In this document: positions 36,539-45,413 of the stretch, in pieces | Numbering within the stretch: the stretch's first letter is position 1 | How the letters are laid out: each line of letters begins with the position of its first letter | NCBI RefSeq assembly: GCF_947503705.1 | Contig: NZ_CANNES010000003.1 | Location: forward strand, 186,001-250,000 | DNA: 64,000 nt | Reading direction: 5' to 3' | DNA from: an uncultured Tateyamaria sp. | GTDB taxonomy: Bacteria > Pseudomonadota > Alphaproteobacteria > Rhodobacterales > Rhodobacteraceae | The notes under the pieces: model-generated | Database searches by the model: none | Seen by the model: only the letters and a program-made list of their open reading frames with translations | What the model was told of the DNA's origin: nothing | Program-made: the position numbers and the translations under genes

Positions 36539-36952
36539 ATGACGGATTTTGAGACTGCCAAAGCGTTTTTCGAAGCTTGCGAGACCGGTAAGGGCTGGGA
36601 CGTGTGCAAGGCCTGGTGCCAGGACGATGCCGGTTTTGCCTGCCAGGCGGATGCGTTGGCCGATGTAACGACCCTGGCGGCCTATGCCGACTGGATGAAG
36701 GGGCTTTTGACCCCGGTGCCTGACGGTCGCTATGTACTGACCGCCTTTGCAGCCGATGCGGAACGGGGCACGGTTGTCGCGGCGGCCGAATTTCACGGGA
36801 CCCAGACCGGCGAGGGTGGCCCGGTGCCGCCCACGGGCAAGGCGGTGGTGTCGGATTACGCCTATGTCATGCGCCTTGAGGGCGGCAAGATCAGTCACAT
36901 GACCAAGATCTGGAACGACGTGCACGCGCTGCGCGGTCTTGGCTGGACCTGA
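36539..36952 (+). CDS. NTF2-like / SnoaL-type protein
   Basis: The 137-residue protein starts at 36539 behind AAGGGA. The cone-shaped NTF2 fold is suggested by 'FETAKAFFEACETGKGWDVC', 'TLAAYADWMKGLL' and the C-terminal 'YVMRLEGGKISHMTKIWND'. Such proteins are small-molecule isomerases or binding modules. It overlaps the MFS gene (TGATG), and a DUF1185 gene follows, so the three probably act on one metabolite. Confidence 0.75.
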   Translation: MTDFETAKAFFEACETGKGWDVCKAWCQDDAGFACQADALADVTTLAAYADWMKGLLTPVPDGRYVLTAFAADAERGTVVAAAEFHGTQTGEGGPVPPTGKAVVSDYAYVMRLEGGKISHMTKIWNDVHALRGLGWT

Positions 36953-38124
36953 TGCGCTGGCGCATGCTGGGCCTGTTGTTTCTGGCCCGCATTGCGCTTG
37001 GGTTTCAGTTTCAGACTGTGGCCTCTGTCGGTGACGATCTGGTGGTGGCCTTTGGTCTGGACTACGTCGCCATCGGGTTTCTGATCGGTCTGTTCATGGC
37101 GCCGGGCCTTTTTCTGGCGATCCCGGCGGGCTATTGGGGCGGCTATGTGACTGACCGCCTGATGGTGGTGTTTGGCCTTGGCGCTTTGGCCCTTGGGGGG
37201 CTTGTGTCGTCGGTAGCGGTGGATGGGTTTATGATCGGGGCCGGGCGCGTGCTGTCGGGGGCCGGTTTTCTCTTTGCGAACCTGTATTTCACCAAGATGG
37301 TTGCCGATTGGTTTGAAGGCCACGAGATCGCGACGGCCATGGGTATTTTCGTGATGAGTTGGCCGCTGGGCATTGCCATGGGGCAGGTGGGCCATGCCTG
37401 GCTGGCAGTGGCTTATGGGTGGCATATCCCGTTTCAGGTAGCGTCGCTCCATTGCCTGGCGGCGGCCCTGTCCGTCTTTGCGTTTTATCGCGTGCCGCAG
37501 GCTTTGCCCCGCGCAACCGGGGGGGCGGCGGCCGTGTTGACCGGGCAGGAGTGGCGTCTGCTGCTTTGCGCGGCAACGGCCTGGGCCGTGTTCAATGCAG
37601 CTTACGTCATCTACCTCGCCTTTGGTCCCAAGGTGCTGGAGGGGCTGGGCCACACGGCTATCGCGGCGGCGGGCATCATCAGCATCGGCAGTTGGATCAT
37701 GACCGCTTCGGGGGCCGCCTGCGGGCAGGTGGTGGACCGTTTTGGCGGGCGCAGCCTTGTCCTGACGCTCTGTATGGCGGGGGCCTGTGTGGCCCTGTTG
37801 TTGCTGAGCGTGCCAGGGGCGGGCCTTGGGGCCAGTGTCCTTTTTGGGCTGGTGGGCATGGCCCCGGCGGGGGTCATCATGGCCATGGCGGGCCAAGCGA
37901 TGCGGCCACAGGTGCGGGCCTTTGGCATGGGGATCTTTTTCACCATCTATTACGCCATCATGCTGGTGACCCCCCCGGTTGCGGGTGCGCTTTTGGATGC
38001 GACGGGGGATTCGCGCGCACCGATATGGCTGGCGGTTGCCCTTTTTGCCTTTGTTGTGCCGCTTGGCTTTGTTTTTCAACATATCAAGGGGCGAACCACC
38101 CCCGGCCTGCATCAGAAAGCGTGA
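36952..38124 (+). CDS. MFS transporter
   Basis: The 390-residue protein has about 12 membrane helices. It carries the loop 2-3 signature region 'GYWGGYVTDRLMVVFGLGAL', and 'GQVVDRFGGRSLVLTLCMAG' in the second half. It resembles nitrate/nitrite- or cyanate-type MFS carriers in general form, but the substrate cannot be assigned. It is translationally coupled to the upstream NTF2-like gene and 2 nt before the DUF1185 gene. Confidence 0.88.
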   Translation: MRWRMLGLLFLARIALGFQFQTVASVGDDLVVAFGLDYVAIGFLIGLFMAPGLFLAIPAGYWGGYVTDRLMVVFGLGALALGGLVSSVAVDGFMIGAGRVLSGAGFLFANLYFTKMVADWFEGHEIATAMGIFVMSWPLGIAMGQVGHAWLAVAYGWHIPFQVASLHCLAAALSVFAFYRVPQALPRATGGAAAVLTGQEWRLLLCAATAWAVFNAAYVIYLAFGPKVLEGLGHTAIAAAGIISIGSWIMTASGAACGQVVDRFGGRSLVLTLCMAGACVALLLLSVPGAGLGASVLFGLVGMAPAGVIMAMAGQAMRPQVRAFGMGIFFTIYYAIMLVTPPVAGALLDATGDSRAPIWLAVALFAFVVPLGFVFQHIKGRTTPGLHQKA

Positions 38125-38126
38125 CC

Positions 38127-38678
38127 ATGGACGTCAGAAAAACACTGTTTATCAAAGAGATCATCCATTCGGACGAGATAGGCACCCCTTGTGTGCCAAT
38201 TACGCGGGTGGCGGGGATGGCGGTCGTGCGAAACCCGTTTGCAGGGCTGCATCAGGCGGATCTGTCGCCGCTTTTCGAGGTGGCGGCGCGGCTGGGCGAC
38301 AGTCTGACCACTGAGCTGGTGGCGATGCTGGGCGGCGCGCCCCTGTGTTATGGCAAGGCGGCCCTTGTCGGCACGCTGGGCGCGATGGAGCATGGGGCCG
38401 CCGTGTTGCACCCGACGCTGGGCAAGCCGGTGCGTGCGGCTGTGGGCGGGGGCGCGTCCCTGATGCCGTCAAACCACAAGGTGGGCGCGTTGGGCAGTAG
38501 CATTGATCTGCCCTTGGGCCACAAGGACGAGGCGTGGTCTTTTGATCATATTGACACGATGACCCTGAGCGTGGCGGATGGGCCGCGCGCGGATGAAATT
38601 GTGCTCTGTATCGGGCTGTCGGACGGGACGCGGGCCCATCCGCGCGTGGGCAAGGGGCCAAGTGGCGCCACGCTGTGA
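38127..38678 (+). CDS. DUF1185 'amino acid synthesis' family protein
   Basis: The 183-residue protein has the family-typical 'RVAGMAVVRNPFAG', 'GKAALVGTLGAMEHGAAVLH' and 'LPLGHKDEAWSFDHIDTMTL' segments. The family name comes from weak genetic evidence; the reaction is unknown. It is closely linked to an MFS carrier and an NTF2-like protein, suggesting a small catabolic or amide/peptide-handling cluster. Confidence 0.82.
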   Translation: MDVRKTLFIKEIIHSDEIGTPCVPITRVAGMAVVRNPFAGLHQADLSPLFEVAARLGDSLTTELVAMLGGAPLCYGKAALVGTLGAMEHGAAVLHPTLGKPVRAAVGGGASLMPSNHKVGALGSSIDLPLGHKDEAWSFDHIDTMTLSVADGPRADEIVLCIGLSDGTRAHPRVGKGPSGATL

Positions 38679-38694
38679 CCTGCGGGCGCGGCGC

Positions 38695-39087
38695 TTAGCC
38701 TGCGCAGGGATCTTGGTCGCTGGTTTCGGTGTGGGGCAAAGCGTAATAATCGCCCTTCGCCTCCGTATGGATTTGTTTGACGATCTTCAACCGGGTTGGT
38801 CCGTCTAAACCGCCCGCGAAGAGGGACGTGACCGCGCGGTTTCCGGGCTGCCAGAACAACGGGCTGCCGCATGTGCCGCAAAATCCGCGTCGCGCCTTGT
38901 CTGAAGACTGATACCATGTCACGGCGCCGGAAATGGTCAAGCTGGCGGTCGCGGTCTGGGTCGCTGCCACATAGTGACCGCTGGTTTTTCGGCACTGAAT
39001 ACAATGACATGCGATGATCTGGCGCAGTGGGCCTGCGACGTTGTAGGTGATGGCACCGCACAAGCATCCGCCCTTGTGGTTCGTCAT
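38695..39087 (-). CDS. GFA / CENP-V family zinc protein
   Basis: This 130-residue protein has the cysteine pattern of the family: 'GGCLCGAITY', 'ACHCIQCRKTSG' and 'FCGTCGSPLFW'. Relatives were first described as glutathione-dependent formaldehyde-activating enzymes, though most members are uncharacterised. It stands alone, converging on the DUF1185 gene with a 16-bp gap. Confidence 0.9.
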   Translation of the reverse strand: MTNHKGGCLCGAITYNVAGPLRQIIACHCIQCRKTSGHYVAATQTATASLTISGAVTWYQSSDKARRGFCGTCGSPLFWQPGNRAVTSLFAGGLDGPTRLKIVKQIHTEAKGDYYALPHTETSDQDPCAG

Positions 39088-39304
39088 GGCCGCCTCCTGT
39101 TTTCATAGCCGGTCATAGGCAACGGTAGGTGCTTTGCCCTTAGTCGGACCATTACGCGACGACCAAGTGCGGCCGCTTGCGACATGGCGGTATTGCACCA
39201 TAACCGGCCCGAAACCGGGCCCATGGCGTGGATCATCTGTTAGATTGATGAGTGCGGGAGATTGACTGGCTGCGTCCGGGCGTGTGGCCGCCGGATATCC
39301 GATG

Positions 39305-39757
39305 TCACAGTGGTAATTCGGACGTGGCCTTTTCCGTCGATACCACTATGGAGGTGCGAAATTTCCGCACATTCTTGTCGGCAAAGAAAAAGCGGTGGGT
39401 AAAGGCCTCGTAACCGGCGATGTCCTTGGCCATGACGATCAGAATGAAATCGGCCTCGCCCGCGATGCAATAGAAATGGGTGACTTGCGGGTCTGCGCGG
39501 GCCTTGCGCTTGAAAGCGTCGATCTGGTCCAGCCTGTCACGTTCCAGTTCGACCGACACGATGGCCGTGATACCCAGGCCCACCTGTTTGGGGTCGAGGA
39601 TCGCCACGTCGCGCTGGATCACACCCGCGTCGCGCAGGGCACGCATCCGCCGCTGCACCGATGCGGTAGAGATGCCCGTAGCCTCGGCGAGGCTGTGAAC
39701 GGGGGTCTTGGCATTGCGTTGCAACTGGTCAAGAAGTTTGCGGTCGGTGGAGTCCAT
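39305..39757 (-). CDS. Lrp/AsnC-family transcriptional regulator
   Basis: The 150-residue protein has an N-terminal HTH ('MDSTDRKLLDQLQRNAKTPV', 'ASVQRRMRALRDAGVI') and the C-terminal RAM ligand domain ('QVTHFYCIAGEADFILIVMA'). The start at 39757 matches the family. It is divergent from azlCD, which it likely controls in response to a branched-chain or other amino acid. Confidence 0.92.
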   Translation of the reverse strand: MDSTDRKLLDQLQRNAKTPVHSLAEATGISTASVQRRMRALRDAGVIQRDVAILDPKQVGLGITAIVSVELERDRLDQIDAFKRKARADPQVTHFYCIAGEADFILIVMAKDIAGYEAFTHRFFFADKNVRKFRTSIVVSTEKATSELPL

Positions 39758-39775
39758 GATCTGATTTTCCCTGAA

Positions 39776-39834
39776 TGCGATGTTCAATGATGGGATCGCA
39801 TCGCAATTATACGAATTTTTATATTCATCGCATC
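39776..39834. promoter_or_regulatory. Repeated CATCGC boxes, probable AsnC-family binding region
   Basis: Between the divergent AsnC-type regulator and azlC, the hexamer CATCGC occurs at 39799-39804 and 39826-39831 on plus and at 39777-39782 on minus, around an AT-rich core (TTATACGAATTTTTATATT). Such phased boxes with an A/T centre suit an Lrp-type octamer. Confidence 0.45.
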
Positions 39835-39859
39835 AAGGAAATCCCTTATCCCTTTGCCT

Positions 39860-40537
39860 ATGAAACATGGTGCGCTTGCTGTTCTTCCCTTGGCCTTGGG
39901 TGCCGCCCTTTATGGCTTTGCCTTTGGGTTGTTGGCCGCCCAGGTCGGTTTCCCATGGTGGGGCGTTGGGGTGATGAGTGCCGCCGTGCATGCGGGATCA
40001 TCGCAAATTGTCGCTGTTGAGCAGTTTGCCTCAACCCAGGCGGTGTTGGGGGCCGCATTGGCGGGGGCCGCGCTGAACCTGCGCTATGTGGGCATCGTGG
40101 CCTCATTGTCTGACGTGCTTGCTGGGCTGTCCTTGCGTGCCAAGATGGTGGCCATTCACATCACGGGCGACGAAAACTGGGCGCTGACCATGGCAGAGCG
40201 GGCCAAATCGCCCGATATCGGCGCCCGGTTTCTGATCGGGTCGGGGGCTGTGATGATCTGTGTCTGGACAGCATCGACCACGGCAGGCGCGCTTGCGGGC
40301 ACGGTGCTGCCCGATCTGGAGCGGTTTGGCCTTGGCTTTGCCTTTACCGCCGCCTTTATCGCAATGGCGCGGGGCCTTTGGCGGGGGCGGGCGCAGGTGC
40401 TGCCCTGGGCCGTGGCGGGTTTGGCGACGATTGCCGTGGTTCTGCTGGGCCTTCCCAAAGCCTATGCCATCGTGGTGGGAACCGCCTGCGGGCTGGTTGT
40501 GTCCTTTGCGCTGCGTCGCCGGAGTGTGTTGGCATGA
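39860..40537 (+). CDS. azlC: AzlC-family branched-chain amino acid exporter, large subunit
   Basis: The 225-residue polytopic protein has 'VLPLALGAALYGFAFGLLAA' and 'SAAVHAGSSQIVAVEQFAS', hallmarks of AzlC. With AzlD it exports branched-chain or similar amino acids. The ATG at 39860 is chosen; the nearest purine-rich site is rather far, and an in-frame TTG at 39854 is possible. Its stop overlaps azlD (ATGA). The divergent AsnC-type regulator fits control by amino acids. Confidence 0.9.
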   Translation: MKHGALAVLPLALGAALYGFAFGLLAAQVGFPWWGVGVMSAAVHAGSSQIVAVEQFASTQAVLGAALAGAALNLRYVGIVASLSDVLAGLSLRAKMVAIHITGDENWALTMAERAKSPDIGARFLIGSGAVMICVWTASTTAGALAGTVLPDLERFGLGFAFTAAFIAMARGLWRGRAQVLPWAVAGLATIAVVLLGLPKAYAIVVGTACGLVVSFALRRRSVLA

Positions 40538-40830
40538 CCGGCGCGCAATGGGCCGTGATCGGCATTCTGGCGCTGTCAGCCTTTGCCATCCGCCTTTTGG
40601 GCCTGATTGCGGGGGCCCGAATTCAGGCGTCGCGCCATGCATGGATGCTGGAGGATTTGCCGGGCCTGATCATTGTCAGTCTGGTTGCCGCCTCTCTTGC
40701 AGGAGCGCCGACGGGGACCTGGGCCGCCGCCTGTGTGGCCCTCGGGGTGGCAGTTGTGACCAATCATGTGATTGCCACGATGGTTCTGGGTGTCATTGCC
40801 TTTGCCGCGCTGGGCATGATCGGGTTTTGA
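40534..40830 (+). CDS. azlD: AzlD-family branched-chain amino acid exporter, small subunit
   Basis: This 98-residue protein has about three to four membrane helices and the family feature 'AFAIRLLGLIAGARIQASRH' followed by 'WMLEDLPGLIIVSLVAASLA'. It is translationally coupled to azlC and required with it for export. It converges on the cupin gene with ~30 bp between. Confidence 0.9.
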   Translation: MTGAQWAVIGILALSAFAIRLLGLIAGARIQASRHAWMLEDLPGLIIVSLVAASLAGAPTGTWAAACVALGVAVVTNHVIATMVLGVIAFAALGMIGF

Positions 40831-40859
40831 CCGGATGTGCCCGGGTTGCCGTGGTCGGA

Positions 40860-41417
40860 TCACCAGCCTTTGGCATCCGGGCCAAAGTCGTATGGGATGA
40901 GCGGTGTGTCCAGCGGCAGGCGGATTTTGTCCGGGGCGCTGTGATCATATTGAATGGTGGGGAAGTTCACGACCAAGACCTCGGTGTCGCCGATATTGTG
41001 GTCGGCGTGCCAGACATTGCTGGGCACGCTGACGATCTTGGGTTGATCCTCGCTCAGCACGATTTTTGAGACTTTGCCATAGGTGCTGCTGTCTGGGCGC
41101 ACGTCGTAGAGCACCAACTCCATCTCGCCCTTGAGCAGGAAATAGCGGTCTTCGTGACGCTGGTGCAGCCCCCATCCCTTGATGGCGCCGGGGCGGATTG
41201 AAAACTGGTAGACAAATTCAATCGGGTCGGGGTGCCAGTTCCAGCGCGTATCGAACATTTCGGTGACCGATCCGCGATCATCAATATGTTTGATCGAGGC
41301 TCGCTCGCGCATCCCGTCAGGCAATTGTCGGATCGGTACGCCGTCGTCTGATACGGTGCGTTCATCCGCGATGGCGGCGGCAATCGTCTTTTCGAGCAGG
41401 GACTCTGGTTTGGTCAT
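40860..41417 (-). CDS. RmlC-like cupin, sugar epimerase family
   Basis: The 185-residue protein resembles dTDP-4-dehydrorhamnose 3,5-epimerase-type cupins: 'SIKHIDDRGSVTEMFDTRW', 'GLHQRHEDRYFLLKGEMELV' and 'VPSNVWHADHNIGDTEVLVV'. It could act on a nucleotide sugar. The neighbouring glycosyltransferase, ~50 bp upstream on the same strand, makes a role in surface polysaccharide likely. Confidence 0.75.
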   Translation of the reverse strand: MTKPESLLEKTIAAAIADERTVSDDGVPIRQLPDGMRERASIKHIDDRGSVTEMFDTRWNWHPDPIEFVYQFSIRPGAIKGWGLHQRHEDRYFLLKGEMELVLYDVRPDSSTYGKVSKIVLSEDQPKIVSVPSNVWHADHNIGDTEVLVVNFPTIQYDHSAPDKIRLPLDTPLIPYDFGPDAKGW

Positions 41418-41466
41418 ATTACATCTTTATTCAAATAGCTGCCGCCGAGCCATTGCCCGTTTGCGC

Positions 41467-42774
41467 TTAGCGGTCAAGCGGGGGGCGTGCCTGGGTCAGC
41501 CAGGGCCGTTTGGCGGATGGCGTCTGGAAGGATTTGACCACGGATTGCGCATTTTGGAAATCCTGTCCGCTGCGCCACGCCTGCGGTGTGTCGTCCAGAA
41601 TGACCTGGGCTGTTGCGGCATCACCCGCGCGCGCGGCCAGCACCGCCCTGAGCAACTGTGCGGGACGGGCCGTACCGTCCAACCGCGCTTCGAACAGGGC
41701 GACACCGGCCATCGCGGCATCGGGGAAGTCCTGGTTGAGCAGATGCAGCGCCTTGATCCAGCGGGGCCGCTGCGTGCCCAACATATCGACCAGCGCCTGT
41801 TCCTGCGCGGCGTCGCCCGGCGCACCCACGAGGCTCCGCAGCGTCAGCCAGGCCAATGTCGCCTGATCCAGTTGCGCGGCTGTCAGCGGCACATCCATCA
41901 AAGCGCCGTTGACGGCAATGTTGGGTGTCGCGTCCTGGTCCACCGGCCGCAACCCGGCCCGGTCAAAGGCCTCGGCCAGCGTCGCGCATTCGGCCCCGCC
42001 CGAAACGGCAAAGACGCGTGCGATGCGGTCATAGACGCTGGCTTTTTTGCGCAAGCTGTCCATAAAGCCAGGCCTGCCGATCCGGGCGAGCCAGGGCCCA
42101 AGCTCAACCGCGCGAAATTCGGGCGTTGCGCCAAAGCGTTTGTCGGTGTGGCTGGTCAGCTTGAGCGCGCCGCAGCGCATGGTGCTGGCAATCGACAGTT
42201 CCGGCAGGCGCATGAATTTGGCCCACATATACTGGTCTGATTGACCTTCCTCCCAGGGCGCATCTGTCCAGCCTTCGGGCAATTTGAGGTAGGTGTCGCG
42301 CCGGTAGCCCACATAGTTCAGACCGCTGGACACGTGTTTGCGGTTTTGCGCGGCGGCCCTGAATTCAGGTTTGCCATGGTTCAGCACGCCACTTTGCAAG
42401 CTGCCATCGGGCAGCAATCTGACCTCGGACTGGTTGACCCACTCCGCCTCGCGCAGGAGCGCGCCCATGATGTCCAGCTGATCCGGCGCCCAGAGGTCAT
42501 CATCGCTGAGGTGGCAGACAACGTCGGCGTCGCTGTCGCGGATGATGGCGTCGCGATAGGTTTCGCCATAGCGGGGCCCTTTGGGATGGGGCACATAGCG
42601 GATGCGCGCATCCTGCGCTGTGAATTCGGCCGCGATCTGGTTCATACGCGGGGGCGCGCCGTCGCCCACGATGACCAGTTCCCAATCCTCGATCTGCTGG
42701 GCGCGCACACTGGCCACCGACATAAAGAGCGCGTCGGCGTGGTTATAGGTTGGACACAGGATCAGGTATTTCAC
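41467..42774 (-). CDS. Family 2 glycosyltransferase with C-terminal extension
   Basis: The 435-residue protein has an N-terminal GT-A domain ('MKYLILCPTYNHADALFMSV', 'WELVIVGDGAP') with the metal motif SDDD in 'VVCHLSDDDLWAPDQL'. The C-terminal ~170 residues are helical and Ala-rich, possibly TPR-like. It probably adds a sugar to a surface glycan. The downstream cupin epimerase-like gene may provide the donor sugar. Confidence 0.85.
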   Translation of the reverse strand: MKYLILCPTYNHADALFMSVASVRAQQIEDWELVIVGDGAPPRMNQIAAEFTAQDARIRYVPHPKGPRYGETYRDAIIRDSDADVVCHLSDDDLWAPDQLDIMGALLREAEWVNQSEVRLLPDGSLQSGVLNHGKPEFRAAAQNRKHVSSGLNYVGYRRDTYLKLPEGWTDAPWEEGQSDQYMWAKFMRLPELSIASTMRCGALKLTSHTDKRFGATPEFRAVELGPWLARIGRPGFMDSLRKKASVYDRIARVFAVSGGAECATLAEAFDRAGLRPVDQDATPNIAVNGALMDVPLTAAQLDQATLAWLTLRSLVGAPGDAAQEQALVDMLGTQRPRWIKALHLLNQDFPDAAMAGVALFEARLDGTARPAQLLRAVLAARAGDAATAQVILDDTPQAWRSGQDFQNAQSVVKSFQTPSAKRPWLTQARPPLDR

Positions 42775-43029
42775 GGCTGTAGCGCCTTTGTGATGCGTGA
42801 TGATATGTGCGGGCGAGCGCGGTGTCGGAGTGTAGCGCGGCGCAGGTACAGAACCACACCTGCGGGCCTGTCACCAGATGGCACTCCGCGTGCTCTGTGC
42901 CTTCGCATCATCTGTGCCCCATTTGCTATGCTTTGCCTTCATAGCCGCCGCGCGCCCAGCACCCATGGCCATTGCTGCGGTGATGCGTTAGGTGCCCGCC
43001 GTAACCCGCAGACCAGCAGAGGGGCGTTC

Positions 43030-44661
43030 ATGGCCTTTTTCGATTTTTCGAGCATGCGAACCAAGACCCGTTTTGGCGATTTCTCCATCTCGCCGGGCGA
43101 GGTCAAGCTGACCCCCGGTCAGATCAAGACCGAGCTGCTTTCGGGCCTGACGGTGGCGCTGGCGCTGGTGCCTGAGGCCGTTGCCTTTGCCTTTGTCGCG
43201 GGGGTTCATCCGCTGGTGGGCCTTTACGCGGCCTTTATGGTGGGTCTGATCACCGCGATTTTTGGGGGTCGCCCCGGCATGATTTCGGGGGCCACGGGGG
43301 CTTTGGCCGTTGTGATGGTGGCGCTGGTGGCGCAGCACGGCGTTGAATACCTCTTTGCCACGGTTGTTCTGATGGGGCTTTTGCAGATTTTCGCGGGCGT
43401 GATGCAGTGGGGCAAGTTCATTCGCCTGGTGCCGCATCCGGTGATGCTGGGTTTTGTCAACGGGTTGGCCATCGTGATTTTCCTGGCCCAATTGACGCAA
43501 TTCAAGGTGCCGGGCACGGCTGAGGCGTCGGGCCATGGCATGGCGGGCGGTGAATGGCTGTCGGGCATGCCCCTGATGCTCATGCTGATCCTGGTGGGGG
43601 CCACCATGGCGATCATCTGGGTTGCGCCGCGCCTGACCAAGGCGATCCCGGCGCCTCTGGCGGGCATCGGCATCGTGGCCGCCGTCGTGATCGGCTTTGG
43701 CCTGGACGTGCCGCGTGTGGGCGATCTGGCCAGCATTCAGGGCGGCTTGCCCTCCTTCCACATTCCGATGGTGCCGCTGAATTGGGAAACCCTCGAGATC
43801 ATCCTGCCTTATGCGGTGATCCTGGCGGCCATTGGCCTGATCGAGAGCCTGTTGACCCTCAACCTGGTCGGCGATCTGACCGGCCAGCGGGGCGGGGCGT
43901 CACAGGAATGTATCGCGCAAGGCGTGGCCAATACGGCGACCGGATTCTTTGGCGGCATGGGCGGGTGCGCGATGATTGGGCAGTCGATGATCAACGTGAA
44001 ATCCGGGGGGCGGACGCGGATCGCGGGCATTGCGGCGGCGCTGTTTTTGCTGGCCTTTATTCTGGTCGGGTCTTCGGTGATCGAGCTGATTCCGCTGGCG
44101 GCCTTGGTTGGCGTGATGTTCATGGTTGTGATCGGGACATTCGCCTGGAACTCGCTCAAGATCCTGCGCAAGGTGCCTTTGACGGATGCCTTTGTCATCG
44201 TGCTGGTCACGGTCGTGACGGTGATGGAAGATCTGGCCGTCGCGGTGGTCGTCGGTGTGATCGTGTCGGCGCTGGCCTATGCCTGGAACAATGCGCGGCG
44301 CATCCACGCCAAGAGCTATAAAACGCCAGAGGGCGCGCGGGTCTATCAGGTGCAGGGGCCGCTGTTTTTCGGCTCGGCCAGCGGGTTCATCGAGATGTTT
44401 GACGTGGAGAATGATCCCTCCGAGGTCATCGTTGATTTCGCGGATAGCCGGGTGGTGGACCAGTCCGCATTGCAGGCCATCGAGGCGCTGGCGATGAAAT
44501 ATGAAGATGTGGGCAAGCGGGTGCAGCTGCGCCATCTGACCCATGACTGCCACCGTTTGCTGACCAATGCGGGACACCTGATCGTCGACAGTGACGATGA
44601 TCCCGACTACGAGATTGCGACGGATTACGGTGTGCGTACGGGCATTCTGGGCGGCCACTGA
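43030..44661 (+). CDS. SulP-family anion transporter with STAS domain
   Basis: The 543-residue protein has 10-14 membrane segments, starting 'LLSGLTVALALVPEAVAFAF', with 'FGGRPGMISGATGALAVVMV' and 'GLIESLLTLNLVGDLTGQRG'. A C-terminal STAS domain (~430-530) has 'VIVDFADSRVVDQSALQAIE'. SulP carriers move sulfate, bicarbonate or dicarboxylates; the substrate is open. The start at 43030 is chosen from the family N-terminus. A four-hairpin array follows its stop. Confidence 0.93.
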   Translation: MAFFDFSSMRTKTRFGDFSISPGEVKLTPGQIKTELLSGLTVALALVPEAVAFAFVAGVHPLVGLYAAFMVGLITAIFGGRPGMISGATGALAVVMVALVAQHGVEYLFATVVLMGLLQIFAGVMQWGKFIRLVPHPVMLGFVNGLAIVIFLAQLTQFKVPGTAEASGHGMAGGEWLSGMPLMLMLILVGATMAIIWVAPRLTKAIPAPLAGIGIVAAVVIGFGLDVPRVGDLASIQGGLPSFHIPMVPLNWETLEIILPYAVILAAIGLIESLLTLNLVGDLTGQRGGASQECIAQGVANTATGFFGGMGGCAMIGQSMINVKSGGRTRIAGIAAALFLLAFILVGSSVIELIPLAALVGVMFMVVIGTFAWNSLKILRKVPLTDAFVIVLVTVVTVMEDLAVAVVVGVIVSALAYAWNNARRIHAKSYKTPEGARVYQVQGPLFFGSASGFIEMFDVENDPSEVIVDFADSRVVDQSALQAIEALAMKYEDVGKRVQLRHLTHDCHRLLTNAGHLIVDSDDDPDYEIATDYGVRTGILGGH

Positions 44662-44666
44662 GGGGG

Positions 44667-44783
44667 CGGAAAACGACACGTTTTCCGGCTGTTTTCCGGC
44701 ACGGAAAACAGCGCGTCCTTCACCGCCCGCGCGCAACTGGAAACCGTATCGGTTTCCTGCCGTTTTCCGTGTCGGAAAACGGC
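44667..44783. repeat. Array of four perfect palindromic hairpins between convergent genes
   Basis: Four stem-loops with 3-nt loops fill the gap: CGGAAAACG/CGTTTTCCG (44667-44687), GCTGTTTTCCG/CGGAAAACAGC (44688-44712), GGAAACCG/CGGTTTCC (44739-44757), and GCCGTTTTCCG/CGGAAAACGGC (44759-44783). A 26-nt spacer separates the second and third. The array ends 4 nt before the acetyltransferase stop. It probably works as a bidirectional terminator, and its core matches the hairpin at 5767-5789. Confidence 0.75.
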
Positions 44784-44786
44784 CCC

Positions 44787-45413
44787 TCAGTCCAATGCGC
44801 CAAGGTCTCCTGATATCAAGGCGGGCACCGCCTCCTTGATCCGGTCCAGGGGCCAATCCCACCAGGCCGCAGCCAGCAAGGCGGCAACCTTGTCAGGCTC
44901 AAACCGCATCCGCACAACGGTTGCCGGATTGCCCATCACCACCGCGTAATCAGGCACCACACCGCGCACGACCGCACCGGCGCCGACTATCACCCCGTTG
45001 CCGATCCGGGCACCCGGGCAGACGATGGCCCCGTACCCCAACCACACATCGTGGCCGATCACCGTATCGCGGCTGTCGGGCCGGTAGGTTCCGATCTGCT
45101 CTGGATCAAAGATGGGAAAGGGAAAAGTTGTCGCCCCGTCCATCGCGTGGTTCGCCCCGCTGGTGATGAACCGCACCCCATGTGCGATCTGGCAAAACCT
45201 GCCGATCCCCAACCGGTCCGGCCCACCTGCGAACAGGTAGGGCGCCAGATGTGCGGCCCAATCGACGGGCGGGTCGAAATCGGAGGCATAGCTATAGGCC
45301 CCAACCGCGAAATTCGGATGATCAATCACCTGGTCCAGAAACACCGTGCCAGGATGGGCCGACCCATCGGGCAGGGTCACAGGATAGGCGCGGCCCGCCT
45401 CGGGAAACTTCAT
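44787..45413 (-). CDS. CatB-like hexapeptide O-acetyltransferase
   Basis: The 208-residue protein has left-handed beta-helix repeats ('IGRFCQIAHGVRFITSGANH', 'IGHDVWLGYGAIVCPGARIG', 'GVIVGAGAVVRGVVPDYAVV') and the catalytic His in 'SGANHAMDG'. Relatives include xenobiotic (chloramphenicol/streptogramin) acetyltransferases and sugar acetylases; the substrate is unknown. It overlaps the end of the flavin-reductase gene upstream by 4 nt. Confidence 0.88.
   Translation of the reverse strand: MKFPEAGRAYPVTLPDGSAHPGTVFLDQVIDHPNFAVGAYSYASDFDPPVDWAAHLAPYLFAGGPDRLGIGRFCQIAHGVRFITSGANHAMDGATTFPFPIFDPEQIGTYRPDSRDTVIGHDVWLGYGAIVCPGARIGNGVIVGAGAVVRGVVPDYAVVMGNPATVVRMRFEPDKVAALLAAAWWDWPLDRIKEAVPALISGDLGALD

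Noticed and set aside
42775-43029. Gene upstream of sulP (in-frame extension of the SulP frame to 42241)
   Set aside because: The extension crosses the reverse-strand glycosyltransferase gene and lacks SulP similarity; the family N-terminus fits the ATG at 43030.
44667-44783. CRISPR-like repeat array
   Set aside because: The units are self-complementary hairpins of unequal length with only one real spacer, and no cas genes are present.
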